DNA of 64,000 nt from Amyloporia xantha (Eukaryota > Basidiomycota > Agaricomycetes > Polyporales > Adustoporiaceae). Of the stretch, positions 36,385-48,100 are shown piece after piece (position 1 is the first letter of the stretch; every line of letters starts with the position of its first letter). Location: contig JAYKKR010000003.1 in assembly GCA_036971615.1 (NCBI GenBank), forward strand, positions 2,356,001 to 2,420,000. The letters run 5' to 3'. A program made the position numbers and the translations under genes. The notes beneath the pieces were generated by a model, which was given only the letters and a program-made list of their open reading frames with translations, was not told the DNA's origin and did no database searches.

Positions 36385-36657
36385 TTCTATGCAAGTTTGA
36401 CTTCAATTTTATACAGTTTAAACCTATTGTTAGCTCTGCATAGAACGCGAATATGCGGAGTCCGAACATTCATTCCTGTCCCCAGTTGGTGATCGGGGCG
36501 CTTCTTCACGCTGGCCGCCGCTGAAGTCGAATATTGGTTCACAAAATTTAAATAAATGCCATTGCAGGCCTTGCCGCAGACTGCAGACTGCCAGAGACTG
36601 CCTCGTCTCTCTATTGCGACAGGAGCCGAATGGATTCAACGCAATCGACACGTCTGA

Positions 36658-36990
36658 TCACTCTGAGCTGAGAAGCTCGGTTGCAAGCCGTGCATGATAC
36701 TGTGTTTCAACCCAAAGGAGACGATTTCTCTCTACTTCACTAGGCTTCAATACTGCTCTGGTCATTGGCTGTGCATCGGGCCACCAGAATGCAGCTTGGC
36801 TTCGGATCATGGCTTGGAGATGGCTGGAAAGAAAGGAAGGGGAGAGAGGAATCCACTGGTAGGTAACTCGTGATCCTGCCCTCAAGGACAGAAGATTGAA
36901 TGACTGAGCACCGTCTATCATAGATCCTGCTCTTGGTACAGGCCCTCGGTTATCTTGTCCAGACCACCCAAAGACCATCTGCGGAAGCGC
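36658..36990 (-). CDS. Hypothetical protein, partial model
   Basis: A minus-strand frame ends at 36658 and reads DIEKDALPQMVFGWSGQDN, RVTYQWIPLSPSFLSSHLQ, then a helical C-terminus ending PSEVERNRLLWVETQYHAR and LATELLSSE. Composition is protein-like rather than GC- or AT-driven. The frame continues upstream of the Met at 36978 to about 37070, where an in-frame stop implies an intron or the gene's start. No domain recognised. It lies between the tRNA gene and the CCCH/RBR gene. Confidence 0.35.
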   Translation of the reverse strand, partial: ALPQMVFGWSGQDNRGPVPRAGSMIDGAQSFNLLSLRAGSRVTYQWIPLSPSFLSSHLQAMIRSQAAFWWPDAQPMTRAVLKPSEVERNRLLWVETQYHARLATELLSSE

Positions 36991-37442
36991 ATCTTTCTCG
37001 ATGTCTGCGTCTGCTACGTGCTCGTTTGTGGAAAGCTCGCTTCTGATGGCAACGCTATTCGCTCTCTACGCGCTGCTGAGCACTTGCCCACTGGTGAGCA
37101 CGTCTGGTTGCAACGGCGCGCTTCATGCCACGACACCTCATTCGCGAGGGTCCAAGTCGCCAGAACACAAGAAGAGTTACGTTAATTTCAGCCTTACTCG
37201 ACTACTTCAACGACGATAGCAGGCGGAGTGCCTTTTCCTTGTGTGGTCTGGACTGTCTCGGAGCGGCCACATGCGTTGAAACAGGGTTACTCGGGTTATA
37301 GCTCGAAGCCAGGGGGAATCGAACCCTGCGCTTCGACGCCTTGGTTGCATCGAACTTAAACTCTGCAAAAGGCAATGATGGGCGGCTAGGTGTACTTGTA
37401 TCTCGCCTGCAGGTTGGCATTCACTTGTTCGTCTCGACCACC

Positions 37443-40400
37443 ATGTCCTCGGGTGGCCGGAAGCCTGAGCAAACTGTCCGTTGCCGCTGGTATGCCCAAG
37501 GCTATTGTCGCTTTGGCGCGAAGTGCAAGTTCAGTCACGCCGTCGATATTCAGTCTCAGGCTAGTACCGAGTAACTGTGGCACCGATGAAAGGGCACTGT
37601 ATGCTGATTGTTTTCACGTTCTGTATAACAGCATGCATCAGGATCAAATACTTCAAGGCTGAGTTTACAGTCTCGAAACATCCAGGCCGAGGAGTCAGAG
37701 CCTCAGCTTCAGTACTCGGCTTTAGGCATCACCACCACTGCTACTGCATCGGGCATATCATCGCATGCGGGTCGTAGTCGCGCCAAACGCCCCAGTAAAG
37801 CTGCTCGCAACAGGAAAGCCGGAGTCAACTCAAATGGCACAACAGCTCAATCCAACCTTGATCCCGAGGTACTCTCCCCTCTCCTGTCGAAACTTTAAAC
37901 CTATTTTGACTTCATTGGACTAGACGCAAGGACACCCTCCTGGAGAAGTTTCAGCGCGTGACACTCAGGTAGGCCATGAGAAGGTCTATCAACAGGCTGA
38001 AGAACAAGAAGGCGGCGAGACATACCATGTGGCTCTCGAACGTGTGCGAGAGCAGTTGGATCACGCGCATCGGGCGAGGCAAGGAAGGGAAGGGAGCGTG
38101 CGCGCAGCAGAGAACGCGCGTCTTGCCGAAGAACAAAGAGCAGAAATTGCCAGGCAGGACGCAGCTCGACGAGCGGAGCTGGAACAAAGGGCAGAACGTG
38201 CCAGACAGGAAGCAGCTCGACAGGCTGAGCTGGAACAGGAAAATGAGCGTCAGCTGGCTGAGCAACGAGCACGCGCGGAGGCGCACAGAATGGCTATTGA
38301 GCGCAAGGAGGCACGTCGGCTGGCGCTGGAACGCGAGCGCGAGGAAGCGCACCGATTGGCTCGTGAACGCGAGGAGGCACGTCGGTTGGCGCTTGAGCGC
38401 GCCCGAGCAGAGCGGGAGGAGCGAGAGCGTGTGCGGCGGGCGAAACAGGCGGAGGAGGAAGCTGCACGCGAGGCCGCGCGGCAGGCGCACCTGGCCGAGG
38501 TCGCGAGACAGGACGCTGCGAAGACCATCCAGTGCCTCGTGCTCGGGTCCATCGTCACGTTCGGAGCGGGGCTGGATATCCGCAATATCATCACTGGCTT
38601 CGAGTCCTGTACCGTGCGCGTGCGGAATCTCCCTGCGGACGCCCGCGGGGACGAGGTCTGCGCGCTGTTCACCCAGCAGGGCATTGACGCTACGCGCTTC
38701 CACGTTGTCGCGATCAAGAGAGTACCCCAGGGCACGCAGGAGGCGGAGGTCGTCACGGACGCAGAATCCGGGCAGGCACTGGCGGCAGGCCTGGATGGGA
38801 TTGAGTTTAGAGACGAGACTCTGACGTTCGAGGTGGGCGCATACAATAGCCCTAGCGGCTTGTCCGAGAGGTCAGAGGGCGCTACGGATGTCCTCACGAT
38901 ATCGTGGCGTGCGCCGTCCATGCGCTATGTCATCGAATATGCCGACATCCCGTTTGCTCAGAGCAAGGTTCGAGAGCTCAACCACCGTATGCTGCTTGGG
39001 CGCCGTGTCAAGGTGGAGATGAACACATTGCCCCCAGGGCGCGCTGTCCCGAGCTTCCGTCCCAACTCGGTCAAGATAACCAACCTCCCGATGACTGTCA
39101 CTCAGGACGATGTTGTGCAATTCGCGGCGTCGGATCTGGTCAGGCCTCTGAAGGGAGCGTCGTCTTACGACGTCAATGAAGCAATTCGACTGCTCCGGCG
39201 AGAAATAGAGCTTGCAGCGCCCGACACTCTCATATCGATGACGCCGTCCCCGAACGCGAACAAGTTTGACGGGGTGCTCTCTTATCAGGCCAAGTTTGGC
39301 TCCTGGGACGAGGCGCAGAAGATCCATGAGTCTCTGGCTGACCGGCGATTCGCATTCATCGGGAACGCAACCCTCTGGCTCCACCTCAATGACCCGATGC
39401 TCTACACGATCATCATATCAGCCGACCAATACCAGGCGCAGCGGGCACAGTGGGCGTCGTTGGTCGCGAGTATCAAGGATAGGAAGGCGTCCACCTTGAC
39501 CATGCGCGAGCAGGATAACGTGGTCCGTATACGGCTATCGGGCTCGGTCAAGCAGGCGATCGGCACGCTGAAGGTCAGGGTCGAGGCACTGCTTGCGGGC
39601 GAGAAGGTCGATGGGTGGCATCCGACGTTGGGGTACTCAAAGAACGGCTTCTTGCGCGCGGTCTTCACGGAGACGGGCGCGTTTGTGCGCGGGGATTGGA
39701 GAAGGCAGGTTCTCAAGGTGTATGGAGAGCCCCAAGCGGTGGAAAATGCACGAACGATGATCAAGGCTGAGCTGGAGCGCCTTGCGTCCTTGGAGTGGTC
39801 GGTCACTCTGCAGAGACAGTCTGTCAGCTTCTTCATCCGACAGGGCATCCCTTCGCTCAAGGAGACGTTTGGCGAGGACAGCGTCAAGTTCACCGCCGGG
39901 TCGCGGAGGATTACGATCACAGGTGGTACGGAGGCGCAACATGCCCTCTCGTGTCTGATCACGGAGTCCCTGGACGAGCACAATGCGCTCCCCAGCTCCT
40001 CTTCACCCCAGCACACCTGCCCCATCTGTTTCGACGACGTTTCGACGCCGATCCGACTCGGCTGCGGGCACGTCTACTGCACGGCTTGTATGCGCCATTT
40101 CCTAGTGAGCGCCGCCGAGTCGGACCAATTCCCGTTGAACTGCATGGGAGACGAGTCCCAGTGCGGCGTTCCCATCCCCATCCCCATGGTCCAGCGCTTC
40201 CTCCCGCCAGCATCCTTCAACCACCTGCTCGAGGTTGTGTACAACTCGCACATCGCGCGGCACCCGCAGGAGCTCAAGTACTGCAAGACGCCCGACTGTA
40301 CTCAGATATACCGCTATGCGGGCCCGAATTTCCCCGCCGCGCTTCAGTGTCCATCGTGCTTCTCGACCCTCTGCGCGTCCTGCCACGAGGATGGGCATGA

Positions 40401-41097
40401 AGGCCTGAGCTGCGCGGAACACAAGGCGCGTACCGATCCCGAGGAGCAAGAGCGCTTGAACGATGCGTGGATGATGCAGCAGGGTGGACGAGTCAAGAAA
40501 TGTCCGGTATGCAGTGTGTTCATCGAGAAGACGGAGGGATGCAATCACATGTCTTGCCGGTGCGCCCGCTATGTATTTTACTCAAATGGCTCGGGCTAAC
40601 GCAGATTGTGTTCCTATTCCAGATGCGGAGCCCACATCTGTTGGCGATGTTTGGGCGTCTTTTCCAGAGAGACCATCTACCCTCACATGACCACGGCCCA
40701 CGGGGGCATACACGATGATGGCGGGCCTGTGCCCCAGGCTGCTGGGTTCAATGTTGATTACGCGGAGCAGCAGGAGCTACTGCGACAGGTACAGATTCGT
40801 CGTCAAGCGGAACGCGCACTGGCTGCAGCAAATTTCTTAAGGCCTGACCCTCCTGTTGTTCATGCACCGCAGGGAGGCAATTTCGAGGGCGCTGAGGATT
40901 TTTGGAGAGCCGAGGAACGGCGGATGAGAGCGCTGCGGGAGGATCGCGAGCGACTGGCATTGATTGCTGCCCGACGGATTGAGGAAGAACGACAACGGGA
41001 AGTGCGACGCAGGGCGCAAGAAGTGCAACAAGAGCGCGAACGTGCACAGAGAGAGCAAGAGCGTCAGCAGCAAGGGTGGGGATGCACAGTCATGTAG
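37443..41097 (+). CDS. CCCH zinc-finger / RBR E3 ubiquitin ligase
   Basis: Four exons (37443-37563, 37642-37868, 37924-40559, 40623-41097) give 1152 residues in one frame. An N-terminal CCCH finger (CRWYAQGYCRFGAKCKFSH) is followed by a basic linker, a long Arg/Glu/Ala-rich coiled coil (about residues 160-310), and RRM-like segments (CTVRVRNLPADARGDEV; SVKITNLPMTVTQDDVVQF). A KH-like region precedes a full RBR module. RING1 starts CPICFDDVSTPIRLGCGHVY. The IBR reads CKTPDCTQIYRY to CASCHEDGHEGLSC. RING2 is CPVCSVFIEKTEGCNHMSC, continuing RCGAHICWRC after the last intron. Known: RBR ligases pass ubiquitin through a RING2 cysteine, here the C in GCNHMSC. RNA-binding modules suggest an RNA-linked target. 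The protein ends GWGCTVM, a CaaX-type box. Confidence 0.88.
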
Positions 41098-41669
41098 CAC
41101 GCACAAAGATTTCGATCGCTTTGAATGTTAATTGGGCAAACATCTGTACGGGGCGTGAAAGCAGGATACGAGTGGGTAAATGCAATGGTGCTGTAAATGA
41201 TATCCGTGTTTTTTATCGATACCATCTTTGTGATTCCATACGTTGCAATGTGATGCATAGTAGTACTTGGGAAGTGCAGATGTGGGAAGGGATGCTGCAG
41301 ATTTGTGCTACTGGTCCAAGTTCACGCGACGCGTAGCCAGGCTTATGGGCATGTGACCGTGCTACATCAACCACGTGATGTTTTAGTCTTTCGAGCATGC
41401 GGCATGCCACACCTTGTTTGAGCGGAGCTCTAACCTAAGCCAGGCCCTGACGGAATTGGGCCAGTCGCCAGTGCACCTCTGTGCAAATTATCTCCTTGCT
41501 ATAGGACGAGCCATTCACGACTTCGACACGAATCTTACGGTCTGTACAACAGTGTTTTCTACAGTACACCCATCTCCTCCGCTTCATAACAGCGGTCTCG
41601 AGTCGCAACTTTGGTTAGTAGAACTTCACCTAGAGAGTTATGCGATGACTGACAGATTGCAGAAACACC
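41098..41669. promoter_or_regulatory. eIF3a 5' flank / RBR 3' flank
   Basis: 572 bases between two co-directional genes. Open frames are short and unsupported. The part just before 41670 should be the eIF3a leader, and the start context is CACCATGG. Confidence 0.5.
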
Positions 41670-44600
41670 ATGGCACCGTACTCAAAACCCGAGGCGGTCC
41701 TCAAGCAGGCCGAAGGCCTCGTATCAGTCGGACAGACACATGCAGCTCTACAATCGCTCACCGAGATGTTCTCGTCCAAGCGATTCCGCTCGACGCCTCT
41801 CGCCTCGCTCGAACCCATCATGCTGCGCTTTATCGAGCTCTGCGTCGACATGCGTAAAGGCCGCACCGCTAAGGAGGGTCTCATGCAGTACAAGAATATT
41901 GCACAGAACAGCAGCGTTGCCTCCATAGAGGTCGTCATCAATCGATTTATTCAGCTGTCCGACGCCAAGGTACAGGAGGCGCAGGAGAAGGCAGAGAAGG
42001 CGGTCGCCCTGACGGACGTCGACGATCTTGAGGCAAGCGAGACGCCGGAGAGCATCTTGCTCGGTGCGGTCAGCGGCGATCAGAACAAAGACAGGACCGA
42101 TAGGGCCCTCGTCACTCCCTGGCTTAAATTCCTTTGGGAGAGCTATCGCACAGCGCTTGAGACACTCAAAAACAATGCCCGATTGGAAGGGATCTACCAG
42201 GTGAGCAAATCGTCCACAGCGATATTCATTTCGTCTAACTCGCATGCAGCAAATCGCCCAGCAGGCGTTCCGATTTTGCTTAAAGCACCAGCGTAAGGTC
42301 GAGTTCCGCCGGCTGTGTGAGACACTTCGTCTGCATCTAGGGAACGTCGCCAAGTACGCACACCAGCCGCACTCCATTAACCTGTCCGACCCGGACACGC
42401 TGCAGCACCATCTCGACACACGCTTCGCGCAGTTGAACACCTCGGTCGAGCTTGAGCTCTGGCAGGAGGCATTCCGCTCCGTTGAAGATGTCCATAATTT
42501 ACTCACGATGGCGAAGAAGGCGCCGCGGCCGGCCATGATGGCCAACTACTACGAAAAGCTGACAAGAATTTTCCTGATGAGCGGCAATGCGCTGTATCAT
42601 GCGGCTGCGTGGGGGCGGTACTACAGCGTGGTGACAGCTATGGGCGGCAAGTCGGAAGAGGAACTGAGTAGATTAGCTGGTCAAGTGCTGGTCAGCGCTT
42701 TGGCCGTCCCAGTCGGCTTGCAGGTTGAGGAGGGTGCCGAGGAGACCAAGGGCAAGAGTTCTCGACTCACCTCACTCCTCGGGCTCTCGAAGACTCCCAC
42801 TCGTGCGGGGCTCCTAAAGGAAGCTGTCAGTCTTTCGTTTACCATAATTGTTTTTTGCAATCCACTCATTGGTTATGACAGCTGGCGCGGAATGTCCTCA
42901 AACTGTCTCCGGAGACGGTCAAGTCCCTGTACAATATTCTCGAGGTTGCGTTCGAACCGTTGACTCTCTGCTCGTCAGTTGCGCCTCTCCTCAAGGCCTT
43001 GGCCTCAGATGCCTCCTACGCGTCCTACATCCCCCTCCTGCAGCGTGCGCTGCTCTCACGGCTGCTCTCCCAGCTCGCACAAGTCTACTCCTCCATCAAG
43101 CTCAGCAATCTCATCGACCTTGTAGTCCCCATCCGCGACCTCGACATCGAGGGCGCTCAGACATACGATGCCGAGCAGGTCGAGGCCTACGTCATGGGCT
43201 GTGCCCGCCGCGGGGAGCTCAGCGTCCGTGTCGACCACGCCGTCGGCAGCGTGACCTTCATCGACAACCCCTTTGCGTCCGTGGACGACCCCGGGGTCTT
43301 CCACGCCCCTCGCGAGCGCGGGCGCCGTGCAGCCCTCCACGTCCGAATTCGTCCGTACCCGCCTGAGCCGCCTCGCGGAATGTCTGCACAACTCGCTCGC
43401 TACGGTCTACCCACCCGCGCCGCTCAGCGAGGAGGAGCAGCAGGCGAAGTTTGCCGGGCTGGTGGCTGCGGCGCAGGCAGAGCGCAAGGCGCTGCAGCTT
43501 CGCCGCGCGTTGGTCGCACGCAGGCGGGAGCTGCTATCTGAGCTCTCGGTGAGGAAGGAGAAGGAAGAGGCGAGTCGCCGGGCCGAGCTCAGCCGTCGTG
43601 AGAAGGAGGAGGAGGGCCGTAGAGTGTTGGAGGAAGTGAGGAAACGGGAGGTGGAGCGGGCTAAGAGGGAGATCGAAAACATCAGGACGGAGGAGGCGAG
43701 GAAACTCGCACAGAGCTTGAAGGAGAAGGGCAGCTTGAAGGTCGACATTAACGTGGGTGCCTTCACTATTCATGGTGGATTTGCATTGATTCTCATTGAT
43801 GGTATAGGACATGGAGAATCTCAGCACGGACAATCTTATGCGGATGCAAGTGGAACAACTGGAAAAGGAGAAGAAGGAGCTCACTGAGCGTATGCGTGTC
43901 ATCGCCAAGCGCCTCGATCACGTCGAGCGTGCGTACCGCAAAGAAGAAAGGCCCCTCCTTGCCAAAGACTACGATATCCAGCAGGAGAACGACAAAGTCG
44001 CCTTCGAGGCCGCTCAGAAGGCTCGTTTGGAATCGCACAAGTTTGCCTACGAGCAGGACATGGAGACGAAGGGACGAATGTCTCGCATGATGGGCGATTA
44101 CCTTGCCAAGAGGGAAGAGATCGTCAACAAGAGGGGCGAGGAGTTTGCCAAACGGAAGGCCCAGGCACAGAAGAAGATGGAGGAAGAGAAGGCAAAGAAG
44201 CGGGCGCTCGTTATGAAGGCTCGCGAGGAGGAGAGGCTGCGTCGCGAGGAAGAGGAGAGGATCCAGAAGGATAAGGAAGAAGAAGAAGAGAGGCTCGAAG
44301 CCGGTGAGTATCTCTTGTTAAGAATGCACATATTGCAAAAATTTAACTATTTTAATGTGACAGAGCGTATCGCAGAGGAAGAGCGCCGTGCAGCAGAGGA
44401 AGCCGAAGCGCTTGCGGCGGAGGAAGCCAAGAAGCGAGAGGAGGAGGAAAGGCTTGCAGAAATACGCAGGCAGCGGGAAGAAGACAGGGCAAAGGCGCTG
44501 GAGAAGGCTCGTCTGCAGCAGCAGCGGGAAGAAGAGGCTCTTGCCAAGGCTGCTGCTCGTGCTGCAGAGAAGGCGAAGCTCCAGGCGCCTCCCGTCCGTC

Positions 44601-44926
44601 CTACCGTCAGCGGAGATGGGGGAGTATGGCGGCGACCCGGGGCTGTGTCGGCTGCTGCCACTCCTGCGTCACCTCGCCAGTCAGCGCCGACTCCTCCAAG
44701 ATCAGAAAGCCCTGCGCCCAAATTCCGTCCTGGCGCAGTTCAAGGCGGCGGGTGGCGTGCTAGGCAAGCGGCCAAGGAGGCCGAAGGCGACGCACCCGCT
44801 CCTCGCGCTGCATCGCCAGCACTTCGTGCTCCCGTAAAGGAAGAGACACCTAAAGTTGAGGAAGGTTTCCAAACTGTAGAGAAGAAAGTGTGGCGGTCTT
44901 CCAGGGGCAGAGGCAGGGCAATCTAG
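41670..44926 (+). CDS. TIF32: Translation initiation factor eIF3 subunit A
   Basis: Starts [20 protein letters not shown] and reads the alpha-helical eIF3a N-terminus ([24 protein letters not shown], [39 protein letters not shown]). Then comes the PCI region (about residues 320-490, [40 protein letters not shown]), and a long charged coiled coil and Arg/Glu-rich tail ending [10 protein letters not shown]. Predicted exons: 41670-42200, 42250-42825, 42882-43295, 43333-43752, 43808-44303, 44364-44926, giving 999 residues. The third junction needs either a 37-base GT-AG intron or a 1-base frameshift. Known role: largest scaffold of the eIF3 complex, binding the 40S ribosome and other eIF3 subunits in the cytosol. 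Length matches fungal orthologues. Confidence 0.93.
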
Positions 44927-45124
44927 TTTCAATTCTCTGATATGATATGTACTTTGCTCTTTTGCTGACTTGAATCATTATGCAATTCTCTTCTCGTGAT
45001 GGAGCTATGTTGAAACTACGTAAGGAATAAGTTAAGGTAATAAGATGGTCCTCTACACTGATAAGGTGCTGCTATACATAGATGATACAAATGGTCTAAT
45101 CTACTTCACGCATCGAGAAGTAAC

Positions 45125-48100
45125 TTACAATCCTTCTTCTTCGACCTCCATCATCACGTCTAAATTCCAATGAGTGAATAGCGCATTCGGCAGCTAGAGT
45201 TGAACGACTGACCATTCCACATTGATCCCTGCACGGAGGCCAGCACGCTGTCGGGGTCATCCTGGTCTGCACGAGAATCTCTTGAAATTGAGTCCGTTCT
45301 GCAGGAGCTATTTGTAAATGATATGCTTCGCCGATAATTGAAGAGGCTTACGACAAATGGCGAGCCCGTTCCAAGGATAGCATGCTAATATCACTGATTC
45401 TCTTGCTTCTCTGCAACGAGGACGGGGAAGGAGAATCCGGTACAAGCGAGAAGTCGGAGGGGAGATTTCCCCCAAGCATTGACAGCGGCGATTCAGGATC
45501 CGAGAATCGACTGATGGTATTATCTTGTCCTGGTGAAGTGATATCTCGGGTCATAACAGGTGGCGTTGCCATAAGCCCGTCCACCACGATGGCAGGAATG
45601 TCTAGAATTACTTAGCCACTGTCAACGCATGGGGTATAGTGAACTCACCTTGTTGTTCCATCTGTTTCCGTCGAGCTTGATCGAGCTTGGCTCGATACCG
45701 CCGACGATAAAGAATCATTAGCAGGAGTGACTGTACGCGATCGAAGTCAACGAGGTCATTGACGATTTTGTTGGTCTCCGCCCGTATGACGAGATCTTTG
45801 AGCCTAAGGTCAAACACATCAGTACTGCAGCATGATGCATATTCAATGAATACCAACACTAGAGCCTCGCGATCCACAATCAATTTGTGGTGTGCTAACA
45901 GTAAGAGCATGTTGGTAAAGGATATGCCCTTGCCTGGCTCGTGAGAGATGCGGGCTTCATGGAACAGCCTGTTGTACAAGTTCTTCCTCTTTTTGATACT
46001 GGCACGATCAATGCCGCTAAGTGTCATGTTGATTTTGCCCAAGTCAATACCTTCTACTACTCTTGCAGGCCATACAGAGGTTGATGGCTGGGTATCTCGT
46101 GACCTCTCCAAGATCGTCGTGATGCTGTATTCTGCAGGGTATATCCGAACTTCGAAGATTCCGGCCAGTTTCTGTAAAGTACACGTCAGCATTGACAGTA
46201 TGGAATTCATAAACATGATCTACCCCAAAGAAAGCTACGAAACGATCACGTTCCAGATATCCTGTCTTCGGATTGGCAAATTCAGCCCAGACTTTCTTGA
46301 AGGCGCGCATTTCTTCTCGCGTAATGGACTTCGCCCCGCCCGACATCTGAAAAACATAATAGAAACTCTCCACGACAACACCTATAGGACAATCAGATCG
46401 AATGAAAGAAACCGTGAGATGATCATCCACGCACCGACGAACAGATTGGCGAAAATATACTGCAACTCAATGAGCCAGACTGAACATGAAAACGTCCACA
46501 CTAGCTACGCACCATGCTAAGAAGGTTCCATGCGATGAATAACGTGAACGCCCATCCTTCGCTGCCGCAGTCGGAATCACCAGTTGGCAGGATAGTACAC
46601 CTAGGATATTCGAGTGCGCTACGACGAAGATTAAATTAGATCACTGTGAACCGTGAACACGACTTACAAGTCGTGCATATACTGGTTCCACCCCTCTCTA
46701 AGGTACTAGATAAATACATTGAATGCAGAAGAACCGTTGGTACTCACCCAGTGGTCATAAATGCTAACATCACCAGTGCTTTGGCCATGGTGGTATAGTT
46801 CTCATTGCGAGTCTCGGCCGAGTTCCACTTCGTCATACTGAAGACCTCCATGTACATGATGGCAAAAAACAGAAACATGATGAGCCACAAGCCCAACAAA
46901 CTGACGATTACAGGCAGACTCGCTCTAATATGATATCAGCTTCAGGTCTCGAGCATGTAATGGATGGCGTACACAGCTGTCTTGAAGAACTTGTTTAGAC
47001 TATTCGTTCGCTGAACCAACTTGAACGCGATCAGGGTTATGAATAGCTTCTGCAGTATTTCTTCTGTAAAATTACTCGACTGGAACCTTATGATGAACGT
47101 CGTGAAAAGACCGCCTCCAGCAACGATAACATCGAACAGATTCCAACCGTTGGCACTGAAGCTACGCCAACCAAGGCCGAAAAGACGGATGAGCGTGTCT
47201 AGCGCATACACGACAGTAATGACCAGAAAAAAGTCATCTGCATTAATTGTTTATCAGGTTGCACAAATTGAAACCACACTTGGACGGGCTCACCTCTGAT
47301 TTTATCAGCGACCGATGTGGTACCCAGTGTTTGAGTCCTGCAGCGAAGAATGTCAGTAGACTTAAGAAAGGATGAAAATGCGCCTTACATGAGCGCGATG
47401 ACATGAATCGTGAATACAATTGTCATCATACGGTGCCACCAGCCATGTTTATGTACCGCACGGTCGAAGCACCACGCTCGGACAGACCAAGATGGTCTGC
47501 TTTTGGGCCGCTTAGACGGTCGCTGTCGTTTGATCAGCTTCTGCAGGTCGATCCACTCCCTTTGAGGTTGAGTAAGGAGCGCTGACCCAGTCTTCGACGT
47601 AAAATTGCCGATAATGATACTAATAAATTACAACATTATGGCCGATCAAACCGTCCATGAATAATTCTGCTCACCTGATGAAGAGGGTAAGAATGATAAC
47701 AGCCCCCATGAGGTTGTATATCAAGAAGAAGATCGAGTTGAATTGCGTCGCATTCATTTGTGGCTGCTGCCCTAGACCTACTAGGCTGACGGCCACAGTC
47801 GTGACATCGATCCATCCTTCCAGTGAGACGATCTCAAACAGAATGAGCAACGAGGTTCGAAAATCGTCGAAAGAGAATGTGGTCGAAGGATGCGGATCAG
47901 CCCATACCCTAGGGACCAGGAACCCGAAGGAATTGCCATAAATTGTATTGCTATATTCGTCCACGCACTGGCTGACGTCCGAGACGCTCGTGTCATTGCA
48001 TTCCTTCATGAGACCATTGAAGATGTTGAGACCCCAGACAGCATAAGGTATCATATACAGGATGGCAAGCAGACAAGCGTCAAGGATCCTAGTCACCCCA

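Noticed and set aside
37941..37970. Extra intron in the RBR gene (GTAGGC...AACAG)
   Set aside because: The sequence reads through in frame, so no intron is needed, and it would be too short.
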